Positions 1 through 6,343 of a DNA stretch of 6,801 nt are shown piece after piece. The position numbers and the translations under genes were made by a program. Positions within the stretch are counted from its first letter, which is position 1. The number at the start of each line of letters is the position of its first letter. This DNA is from JAWLCG01 sp041687295 (GTDB lineage: Bacteria; Planctomycetota; Phycisphaerae; SM23-33; FEN-1343): NCBI GenBank assembly GCA_041687295.1, contig JAWLCG010000283.1, positions 1-6,801 on the forward strand, given 5' to 3'. The notes under the pieces are model-generated. The model did no database searches. It was not told the origin of the DNA and was given only the letters and a program-made list of their open reading frames with translations.

Positions 1-3000
1 CCGGGCATGGCCTGGAAGGGCCTGGCCGGGCCATCGTCGAGGGTAATCCGCTGGGCGACCTGGCCGGTGTCGCGCTGGATGAGCCAGCCGCTCGCCGACA
101 GGCGCGGCAGGGCCGGGCGAACCAGCACCACCAGGTGGCGGGCCGTCACGACCGGCGGGCAGTCCGCCACGGCCAGGGCCGTCTGGGGGGTCTCCAGCGG
201 CGTGGTCCATCGCACCCGGCCCGTGGCCAGGTCGACAGCCTGCAGCGACCGGGCGGGCATCACGGGGCCACCCTGGCCGCCGGCGTGCACCGCCCCCAGG
301 GGCCGACTGAGCAGGTAGAGCGTCTCGCCGGCGAAGCGGGCCCAGGCCGGCTCGGACAGGCCCGGGGTGGCCTGGCTGGGCTGGGGCACCGCGACCCGCG
401 CGACCGGCTGGGCCGGGCCGCCCAGGGCGTAGGCGTGGACCGCCTTGGCGCCGTCCCGGCCGTTGGCGCGGGCGGTCAGGGCGGCGTGGCGGTCGCTGAC
501 GGCGAGCAGCCCGGCCCCCTCGGGCCGAACGGCCACGGCCCAGCTCTTGTGCAGCACGCGGGCGTTGCCCTGACGGCGAAGCTCGTGGAGGCTCAGCTCG
601 ACGGCCTCGGCCTCGCCGGGGTCCTCTCCGCGTCGGCCCTGCATCACGACGAGTCGGCCATCGGGCGTCAGGGCGGCGTGGGCGTGCGTGGTGGAAAACA
701 GCGGCCGACCCCGGTTGGCCATGTCGTACACGGCCACGAGGGGCGGCTGAGTGTGCGGCACGCGTTGGATGGTCCGCGGCGGGCCCGCCTGGCCGTCGTG
801 CAGGCCGGTCTGCACCAGCAGCAGGCCGTTGACGGCCTGCAGGCGGAGGGTGCCCGGGTCGGTGGTGGCCTGCTTGTCCAGCTCGATCATCCAGCCGCGT
901 CGGCCCAGGGCGGCGTCCAGGCCGTGCAGCTTGCCCGTGCCGGCCTCCAGGACGACCAGCCAGTCGCCCTGGCCGTGCAGCAGCGCCGCCTGGTCGATGC
1001 TGAAGGTCGCGAAGCTCCGCTGGCGGACGGGCTGGCCGGTGCGGACGTCCAGGACCGTCAGGCCGAACGGGTCGGCCACGATGAGCTTGCTCCGGTCGGT
1101 CGAGAGCTGCGCGACGAGGCGGTCGGCGTTGGGCGCCAGCGAGTCACCGCGGCGGGGTCGGGCTCGGCCCTTGGCCAGGCGGTCGGCCTGCAGGTGGGTG
1201 CGGGCCCGCCAGAGGATGCCCTGGCCCTCGACGAACAGGTCGCGCTGCAGGTCGAGGCAGAGGACCGTGTCGCCCTCGAGCAGGAACACCCGCGGGCCGA
1301 GGCGGACGGGCTGGCCCTCGCCGTCGCGGAGGACCTCGATGCCGTCGCGGCGGATTGCGTAGAGTTCGTGCAGCGGCGGGCGGAGCAGGCCCGCCCCGTC
1401 GTTCTCAATGGCCGGGGCCGTGCCGCCGCGCTGGATCAGCGCCCGCAGGGCCTCGACCGTGCCGTCGAAGTCGCCGAACTTCACCCGGCGGGCGGCGTCC
1501 ATGGCCTCGAGCTCGGGCAGGTGGACGTAGCGGGCGAGGGTGGGGTTGAGCCGCAGCTGGATGAGGGCCTGGGCCGCCCGGGCGGTGGCGGCCAGGGGGC
1601 TGTCGGGGCGGTTGCGGAGGTCGGCCAGCAGGCGGTCGGCCTCGTAGAGCGGGTCGGCCTGGACGGGCGAGGCGGCGACGGCGCGGCGGTAGAGCATCTC
1701 GGCGGCGGCCAGCAGCAGGTCGTCGGCCCACTGGCTGTGCGGGTATCGCTCGGCCGCCTGGCGCAGGGCGTCGGGGTTGCCGGTGGCCTGCCCGTCGGCC
1801 AGGGCCTTGCGGGCCAGGGCGTCGAACTCGCCGTAGACGTCCGGGCCGTAGAGCTCGATGAGCCGCTCGACGTGGCGCTGGCCCAGGCGGGCGCCCCGCT
1901 CGGGCGTCAGGCGGCGCTCGTCGACCCACTCCAGCGCGTCGGTGCCGATGGCCACGTCGCGGACCTCGGCGTCGGGGAAGGCCTCGGCCAGCTGCTGGGC
2001 GGCGCGGACGGCCAGGGCGGGCTGGCCGGCCCGCTCCTCCAGGCGCATCAGGCGGACGAGCATCTCGCCCCGCTCGGCTGGCGTGCGGGCGAGCTGGCGG
2101 GCCTGCTCGTAGTGGCCCCGGCGGACGGCGAGGTCGTCGGCGGCATGGCCCTGAAGCAGGTGCAGCCGATAGAGCGACGCCAGCACCCGCTGGGCCTGGG
2201 GCTTGTCGTCGGCGGCGCTGGCGGCCTGGGCGGCGGCGGCCAGGTCGGCGGCGGCGCGGTCGAGGCGGCGGGCGTCCAGCGAGAGCCCGGCCCGCTCGAG
2301 CAGCAGGACCACCCGCTCGGCCGGCTCGGCCGCGTCCACCCGCCCGGCCAGCAGGCGGTAGGCCTCGTCGTACTCCATGTACATGCACACCGTGGCGGCG
2401 TTGGCGGCCAGCAGCTTGCCGCCCGCGCTGACCAGGTGGCCCAGCAGGGCCTGCGGCGCCGCCAGGGGGCGGATCTCCAGGGCGTACGCCTCGCCGGGCC
2501 GAAGGCTCACGCGGACCATCCGGTCGCGCCCGGGGGCGAGGATGGCCTCGGGCGTCACCGCCGGTCGGCCGAGGATGTCGTGTCCGTTGGTGAACTTCCA
2601 CAGCTCGCGCCCGTCGCGGGCGTCCAGGACGTACAGGTCGGGCCCGCTGAGCAGCACCCGCCCGGCGTCCAGGGCCGAGAGCTGCTGCTGGCCCTGGGCG
2701 TCGAGCTGCCACTCGACGGTGCCGTCGGCGGTGCTCAGGGCCAGGACGGCCTCGCTGTCGGCGGGCCGGGCGATCAGGGCGGTGCCCGTGACGATCAGCG
2801 GGTTGGCCGTCGGGCCCCACTCGGCCGACTCGGGCTCGGCGACGGCCCGGGGCCGGCGGAGGCGGCGGTCGGGGGCCTCCAGCGTCGAGGGGTACTGGTA
2901 CGCCCAGAGCGCCTGGCCGGTGTCGGCGGCGTAGGCGGCGACCAGGCCGGCGTTGGTGGTCACGAAGACCCGCCCGGCCGAGACCGCCGGCGGACTGGCG

Positions 3001-4571
3001 CACTCGAGCCCCAGCAGCTGCCAGGGCCCGTTCTGGGGCCCGATGGGCGGGGCCTGGCCGATCAGGGCCTTCCATCGCAGCGCGCCGGTGGCGGCTTCGA
3101 GGCAGGCGAGGTAGTACGACTCGGTGTAGCGGACGACGGCGTAGAGCCGTCCCGCGGCCCAGGTCGGCGGGCCCAGGAACGTGCCGCCCCGCAGCAGCGG
3201 GTCGTCGCCCTGGCCCAGCCCCAGTTCCCAGAGCAGCTTGCCCTGGGCCGGCAGGCTCAACGCCACCAGCAGCGAGCCGGGGGTGACGTTCTGCTGGTCG
3301 GGGCCCATGAAGCTCGGCAGCAGCGGCGGCAGGAAGCCGGCCACCGCGTAGACCGCGTCGGGCCCGGCCGAGACGGCCGCCCGGCCCAGGTCGCCCGCGG
3401 TCGCCAGCCCGCCGGAGAAGGGCCCGAACCGCTGCGCGAGCTGGCCCTCGCGGTGCAGCGGCAGCTCGAGGCTGCGCCAGACCATCTCGCCGGTCAGCAC
3501 GTCGTGGGCGCGGATGCATTCGGCGTCGCGCCAGATCGCCAGCCCCTCGGCCAGCACGACGTGGGTCACCGGCGGCACCAGCTGGCGCTGGGACTCGCGG
3601 CCCGGCTGGGGGCCCTGCACCCAGTACCAGCCCTCTTCGAAGTCGGGCGGCCCCTCGGGCCGGGCCACCGGCTGGGGACGCCGGGCGCCCGGGGCCGACC
3701 CCTGCCCGGTCAGGGCGGCGACGGCGGCCAGGCGCTCGTCGGGCTCGGCGGGATAGCTCCAGCGGCTCAGCAGCGCCCCGGCGACGGGGGGCTGAATGGC
3801 CTGGCCATCGGCGCTGCCCGCCAGGCCGGGCCAGTCCTGCCCGACGGGGCGGGCGTCGTACGCCTCGGGGCGCGGCGTCTGCGTCACCGAGCGGGCGAAG
3901 GCCAGGACGTTCTGCTCTTGGCCGGCGAGGGGGGCGACGGCATCGGCGTACCGGTCGCGCAGCTCGGCCAACGCCGCGTCGCGCGAGGCCGGCACGCCCG
4001 CCCAGTGCCACGCCAGCGCCGCCCGCGCCAGCAACACCGGCCGGTCCAGCGAGCCGGGTGTCGTGCGGTCCAGCGCCTGCTGCCACAGCCGCCCCGCCTG
4101 GGCGAACTGCCCGGCATCGAAGGCCAGCCCCGCCAGCGCGTCCAGGGCCCGGTCGCCCCAGGAGCTGTGGAAGTACTCCGCCACCACCCGCCGGAGGGTC
4201 GGCGCGTCGAGCTCGGCGAGCCCCTGGCGGTAGAGCCGCTCGGCCTGGGGGTCGTAGAGCTGGCGGTAGAGCGCCAGCGGCTCGGGCCCCAGCCGGGCGA
4301 TGCGATCCTGGGCCACCCGCGCCAGCGACGTGTACCGCCGCGCGTCGACGGGCTGGAGGGTCTGTCGGCCCTGGACGAGGAGGATCTGGTAGGCCTTGAC
4401 CGCCTCGAGCCGCTGCCCGTCGGCCAGCAGGGCGTCGGCCTGCGCGAGCCAGTGGTTCTGGTCCTCGTTGACCGGCACCAGCGGCATCGGCGCCGACTGC
4501 GCCGCCGCCAGAGCCGGCAGGGCCAGGGCGAGCCACAGCGACAGCCTCCATGCTCGTGCCCTGCGGGCCAT
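1..4571 (-). CDS. Large exported TPR / PQQ-like beta-propeller repeat protein, 3' end outside window
   Basis: The frame is open from an ATG at 4571 to the window edge (at least 1,523 residues) with no stop or frameshift on full translation. Residues 1-24 form a Sec signal peptide: an Arg-rich start (MARRARAWR), a hydrophobic core (SLWLALALPALAAA) and no lipobox Cys, so export to the periplasm or beyond is expected. Residues ~38-225 are helical and TPR-like. A propeller opens at DWPGLAGS (246) and carries repeat motifs such as ECIRAHDVLTGEMVW (351), YLACLEAATGALRW (487), AAYAADTGQALW (~545) and DLYVLDARDGRELWKF (645). Residues ~690-1060 are again helical and Ala/Leu/Arg-rich. A second, diverged propeller follows, with LTVLDVRTGQPV (1171) and QAVDLATGRVRW (1444). 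The motif Asp-x-x-(T/D)-G-x-x-x-W is typical of PQQ-like (WD40-related) blades; nothing shows that PQQ itself is bound or that it is an enzyme. The start is supported by GAGG 8 nt upstream. Similar architectures are common in planctomycetes and are of unknown function; protein binding or scaffolding is inference. Confidence 0.88.
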   Translation of the reverse strand, partial: MARRARAWRLSLWLALALPALAAAQSAPMPLVPVNEDQNHWLAQADALLADGQRLEAVKAYQILLVQGRQTLQPVDARRYTSLARVAQDRIARLGPEPLALYRQLYDPQAERLYRQGLAELDAPTLRRVVAEYFHSSWGDRALDALAGLAFDAGQFAQAGRLWQQALDRTTPGSLDRPVLLARAALAWHWAGVPASRDAALAELRDRYADAVAPLAGQEQNVLAFARSVTQTPRPEAYDARPVGQDWPGLAGSADGQAIQPPVAGALLSRWSYPAEPDERLAAVAALTGQGSAPGARRPQPVARPEGPPDFEEGWYWVQGPQPGRESQRQLVPPVTHVVLAEGLAIWRDAECIRAHDVLTGEMVWRSLELPLHREGQLAQRFGPFSGGLATAGDLGRAAVSAGPDAVYAVAGFLPPLLPSFMGPDQQNVTPGSLLVALSLPAQGKLLWELGLGQGDDPLLRGGTFLGPPTWAAGRLYAVVRYTESYYLACLEAATGALRWKALIGQAPPIGPQNGPWQLLGLECASPPAVSAGRVFVTTNAGLVAAYAADTGQALWAYQYPSTLEAPDRRLRRPRAVAEPESAEWGPTANPLIVTGTALIARPADSEAVLALSTADGTVEWQLDAQGQQQLSALDAGRVLLSGPDLYVLDARDGRELWKFTNGHDILGRPAVTPEAILAPGRDRMVRVSLRPGEAYALEIRPLAAPQALLGHLVSAGGKLLAANAATVCMYMEYDEAYRLLAGRVDAAEPAERVVLLLERAGLSLDARRLDRAAADLAAAAQAASAADDKPQAQRVLASLYRLHLLQGHAADDLAVRRGHYEQARQLARTPAERGEMLVRLMRLEERAGQPALAVRAAQQLAEAFPDAEVRDVAIGTDALEWVDERRLTPERGARLGQRHVERLIELYGPDVYGEFDALARKALADGQATGNPDALRQAAERYPHSQWADDLLLAAAEMLYRRAVAASPVQADPLYEADRLLADLRNRPDSPLAATARAAQALIQLRLNPTLARYVHLPELEAMDAARRVKFGDFDGTVEALRALIQRGGTAPAIENDGAGLLRPPLHELYAIRRDGIEVLRDGEGQPVRLGPRVFLLEGDTVLCLDLQRDLFVEGQGILWRARTHLQADRLAKGRARPRRGDSLAPNADRLVAQLSTDRSKLIVADPFGLTVLDVRTGQPVRQRSFATFSIDQAALLHGQGDWLVVLEAGTGKLHGLDAALGRRGWMIELDKQATTDPGTLRLQAVNGLLLVQTGLHDGQAGPPRTIQRVPHTQPPLVAVYDMANRGRPLFSTTHAHAALTPDGRLVVMQGRRGEDPGEAEAVELSLHELRRQGNARVLHKSWAVAVRPEGAGLLAVSDRHAALTARANGRDGAKAVHAYALGGPAQPVARVAVPQPSQATPGLSEPAWARFAGETLYLLSRPLGAVHAGGQGGPVMPARSLQAVDLATGRVRWTTPLETPQTALAVADCPPVVTARHLVVLVRPALPRLSASGWLIQRDTGQVAQRITLDDGPARPFQAMP

Positions 4572-4579
4572 GCGTTTCG

Positions 4580-4583
4580 CCTC
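4580..4583 (-). promoter_or_regulatory. Shine-Dalgarno site of the propeller protein
   Basis: GAGG lies 8 nt before the ATG at 4571 on the minus strand. It supports this ATG as the start, because the residues that follow at once form a good signal peptide. Confidence 0.55.
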
Positions 4584-4671
4584 GTGCGGGAAGGTACGTC
4601 CAGAGCGCCCCGGGCGGCGCCGTCCAAACCGGCCCGGCTCCACCGGCCAGGGCGGGCGGGGCCCAAACGCC

Positions 4672-4677
4672 ATCATA
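4672..4677 (-). promoter_or_regulatory. Possible -10 box (TATGAT) for the propeller gene
   Basis: TATGAT on the minus strand matches the sigma-70 -10 consensus at five of six bases and stands out in a GC-rich leader. The hexamer 17 bp upstream, TGGATT, is a poor -35 match. If it is used, the 5' untranslated leader would be about 95 nt. This is a consensus match only. Confidence 0.3.
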
Positions 4678-4783
4678 CGACCCAGGGGCCGACGAATCCA
4701 GCGTTCGGCCCCAACCCTCCGACGTTCCAGACGATGCGAAAGTTCCCCCGCGACAGGCCGCACGCGACGGCGCGCTATGGAGT

Positions 4784-4802
4784 GCGGCGAAGAATTCGCC
4801 GC
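4784..4802. repeat. Hairpin of the left repeat unit
   Basis: GCGGCG (4784-4789) pairs with CGCCGC (4797-4802). In this copy the stem extends by two A-T pairs to 8 bp with a 3-base loop (GAA). No T-run follows on either strand, so it is not a classical intrinsic terminator. Confidence 0.6.
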
Positions 4803-4894
4803 TTTGGCTTGGTCCGCGGTCCAGGTGCGGCGCTCGAGTCCGCCGAGAGAAGGCAAAAATCCACGCGGTCGAATTGTCGGATAGGCTCACAAAC

Positions 4895-4908
4895 GCCGTA
4901 GCCACGGC
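4895..4908. repeat. Small inner hairpin of the palindromic element
   Basis: GCCGT and ACGGC form a 5-bp stem around AGCC between the two repeat arms. It is short and could be chance in GC-rich DNA. Confidence 0.3.
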
Positions 4909-4931
4909 ACCTGGGCGCAGAGTAAGCCAAA

Positions 4932-4950
4932 GCGGCGTCAAGGCCGCCGC
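4932..4950. repeat. Hairpin of the right repeat unit, downstream of the kinase gene
   Basis: GCGGCG (4932-4937) pairs with CGCCGC (4945-4950) around TCAAGGC. It begins about 33 bp past the kinase stop codon on the transcribed strand, so it could protect the kinase mRNA 3' end or slow RNA polymerase. No U-tract follows. Confidence 0.55.
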
Positions 4951-4983
4951 ACTCCATACTGCGCTCGTGCCCTGGGCCGAGAG

Positions 4984-6117
4984 CTATAGGAGTTGCTCGC
5001 CGGGGAGGGGCACGTGGGCGCCGATCTGGGTCTGGCCGGGCTGGGAGTGGATCTCCAGTCGGCCGCCGACGGCCTGGACGCGCTCGTGCATGTTACGAAG
5101 GCCCAGCCCGCCGTCGGTCGTGACCGGGTCGAAGCCCTGCCCGTCGTCGCAGACCGTCAGGGCGACCTGCCGCGGGCCGACCAGCGAGAGGTGCACGTCG
5201 ATCCGCCGGGCCTGCCCGTGCCGCACGGCGTTGCTGACGGCCTCCTGGGCGATGCGAAACAGGGCGACCTCCACGTGCTCGCTGAGCCGCTGCTGGCACA
5301 GCGGCGGGTCGCAGAGGATCTGCCCGTCCAGGCCCGCCTCGCGGATGTGCCGCTCGAGCCCGACCAGGGCGGCCGGCAGACCCATCCGCTCCAGCGCGGG
5401 CGGGTAGAGGTCGTAGCAGATGTCGCGGATCTCACGCAGAATGGCGTCGACCTGCCGCACGGCCCGGCTCAGCCGTTCGGGCTGGCTGGCCTGCTGCTGC
5501 TCGCTCACCAGCCGCTGGAGCGTCAGGCTCAGCACGACCAGCTCCTGAGCGACCGAGTCGTGCAGGTCGCGGGCGACGCGGCGGCGCTCCTCCTCGCGGG
5601 CCTCCAGCAGCTTCTGGTGGGCGCGGCGAAGCTCGTCCTTCACCTGGCGCAGCTCCGTCACGTCGTGCCCGATGGCCTGGATCTCCTCGACCTGCCCGTC
5701 GGGGCCCAGCAGGGCGTAGTCCTCCCACTCCAGCCAGCGCCACCCCTGCGGCGTCTGGCTGCGGACGCTCAGCACGGCCCGGTGCGGGGGGTTGCCCAAG
5801 GCGTCGATCGTCCGCTGCGCCTGGTGCCAGTCTTCGTGATGAAACAGCGGCGCCAGGGCGGCCCCGACCAGCTCATCGCGCGCCTTGCCGAACAGCCGAC
5901 AGCAGGCCTCGTTGGCGAAGGTGACCTCAAGGCGATGGCTGAAGCGCAGGACCAGCTCGATCCGGGAATCGACCACCCCCTGATACCATTGGGATGCCCG
6001 CCGAAGCGCCGCCAACGCATGACGGCCCTCCTCGGCCTGCTGGGCCAATTCGGCCACCCGGGCGCGGAGGGTGTGGATCTCTGCCCCCAGGGCATCAAAA
6101 AAATCACCTGTGGCCAA
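4984..6117 (-). CDS. PAS-domain sensor histidine kinase, NarL/HPK7 type, cytoplasmic
   Basis: Two-component sensor that autophosphorylates a His and passes the phosphate to a response regulator. Positions here are counted from the GTG at 6135; subtract 6 for the TTG start. Residues ~11-48 are a likely coiled coil. Residues ~49-165 are a PAS/PAC domain, with FANEACCRLFGKARDELVG and, at its end, IQAIGHDVTELRQ. A helical linker leads to the HisKA_3 dimerisation box EERRRVARDLHDSVAQEL with phosphoacceptor His192, and then CYDLYPPALERMGLPAAL. The HATPase domain shows the N box (EAVSNAVRHGQ, Asn302), G1 (DDGQGFD, 330-336) and G2 (GLGLRNM, 343-349). All catalytic motifs look intact. There is no signal peptide or membrane segment, so a cytosolic signal is likely; the ligand is unknown. 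A TTG at 6117 is preferred because AAGGAG lies 8 nt upstream; the alternative GTG at 6135 adds six residues but lacks a clear ribosome site. No response regulator is adjacent, so the partner is probably elsewhere. Confidence 0.93.
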   Translation of the reverse strand: MATGDFFDALGAEIHTLRARVAELAQQAEEGRHALAALRRASQWYQGVVDSRIELVLRFSHRLEVTFANEACCRLFGKARDELVGAALAPLFHHEDWHQAQRTIDALGNPPHRAVLSVRSQTPQGWRWLEWEDYALLGPDGQVEEIQAIGHDVTELRQVKDELRRAHQKLLEAREEERRRVARDLHDSVAQELVVLSLTLQRLVSEQQQASQPERLSRAVRQVDAILREIRDICYDLYPPALERMGLPAALVGLERHIREAGLDGQILCDPPLCQQRLSEHVEVALFRIAQEAVSNAVRHGQARRIDVHLSLVGPRQVALTVCDDGQGFDPVTTDGGLGLRNMHERVQAVGGRLEIHSQPGQTQIGAHVPLPGEQLL

Positions 6118-6125
6118 GGCTGACT

Positions 6126-6131
6126 CTCCTT
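6126..6131 (-). promoter_or_regulatory. Strong Shine-Dalgarno site that decides the kinase start
   Basis: AAGGAG on the minus strand lies 8 nt before the TTG at 6117. It falls within the reading frame if the upstream GTG at 6135 is used, and that GTG itself follows a G-rich stretch without good spacing. This favours TTG as the true start. Confidence 0.6.
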
Positions 6132-6175
6132 GCACCGCCCCGAAATGAAACCCCCCACCCCCTCCGTCAATTCTT

Positions 6176-6181
6176 ATTCTA
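6176..6181 (-). promoter_or_regulatory. Possible -10 box (TAGAAT) for the kinase gene
   Basis: TAGAAT matches TATAAT at five of six bases and sits in a short A/T-rich patch about 58 bp before the TTG start. No convincing -35 box lies 16-18 bp upstream. Low-confidence consensus match. Confidence 0.28.
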
Positions 6182-6208
6182 CCGCGACTTTCGCAAATGG
6201 GAAGACAC

Positions 6209-6250
6209 TTCGGGCCCGCCAGGCGAAAGAAATGCCGTGGCGGGCCCGAA
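6209..6250 (-). terminator. Perfect 13-bp inverted repeat, probable terminator after the M48 gene
   Basis: TTCGGGCCCGCCA (6209-6221) pairs perfectly with TGGCGGGCCCGAA (6238-6250) around a 16-base loop, which can add a GGC/GCC pairing after a bulge. It lies 93 bp past the peptidase stop and upstream of the kinase. On the minus strand it is followed by GTGTCTTCCCATTT, a weak U-rich tail, so termination may be imperfect or factor-assisted. The 13-bp perfect stem is far longer than nearby chance pairings. It could instead be a protein-binding operator, because each arm contains the palindrome CGGGCCCG. Confidence 0.5.
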
Positions 6251-6343
6251 AATACTTGCGGCCCAAGGGTTCACCGATTGAACTGGCGTCACCCTTTCGC
6301 TCGACCTGTACCCAGGATACCGGCCCAAGGTGCCAACGTTTTG

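Larger units (their letters stand above)
4772..4964. repeat. Inverted pair of palindromic (REP/MITE-like) repeats
   Basis: Two copies of a ~35-bp unit face each other. The left core is 4776-4810 and the right core is 4924-4958. In the same orientation both read TATGGAGTGCGGCG, seven variable bases, then CGCCGCTTTGGCTT, so 28 of 35 positions agree. Each unit folds into a hairpin (GCGGCG / CGCCGC) around the variable 7-base loop: AAGAATT on the left, GCCTTGA on the right. Similarity continues inward to a shared CCAGGTG and outward to a shared GCGC, giving about 193 bp in all. The element starts about 20 bp beyond the kinase stop, a typical place for extragenic repeats. From memory, GGAGTGCGGCG...CGCCGCTTTGG sequences recur in planctomycete and related genomes and give rise to spurious small predicted proteins. 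No transposase lies in the window. Confidence 0.72.

Noticed and set aside
135..4901. Plus-strand open frame of 1,588 codons antisense to the propeller gene
   Set aside because: Its first codon position lies opposite the third position of the real gene's codons. Because those are nearly always G or C, TAA, TAG and TGA cannot occur. The predicted peptide is Gly/Gln/Val/Arg-rich with no recognisable domain, while the minus frame gives a signal peptide and propeller motifs.
1405..4941. Minus-strand open frame of 1,178 codons overlapping the propeller gene in another frame
   Set aside because: It translates to low-complexity Arg/Pro/Gly/Ala sequence and runs through the intergenic repeat. It is a codon-bias shadow of the real frame.
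4775..4957. Small minus-strand frame of 60 codons starting MECGGLDAALAYSA
   Set aside because: It starts inside the right repeat arm and ends in the left one. The peptide is explained by the repeat DNA, and no ribosome site was seen.
4993..6123. Plus-strand open frame of 376 codons opposite the kinase
   Set aside because: It is in the same antisense register as the long shadow above and has no domain. The opposite strand encodes a kinase with all motifs intact.
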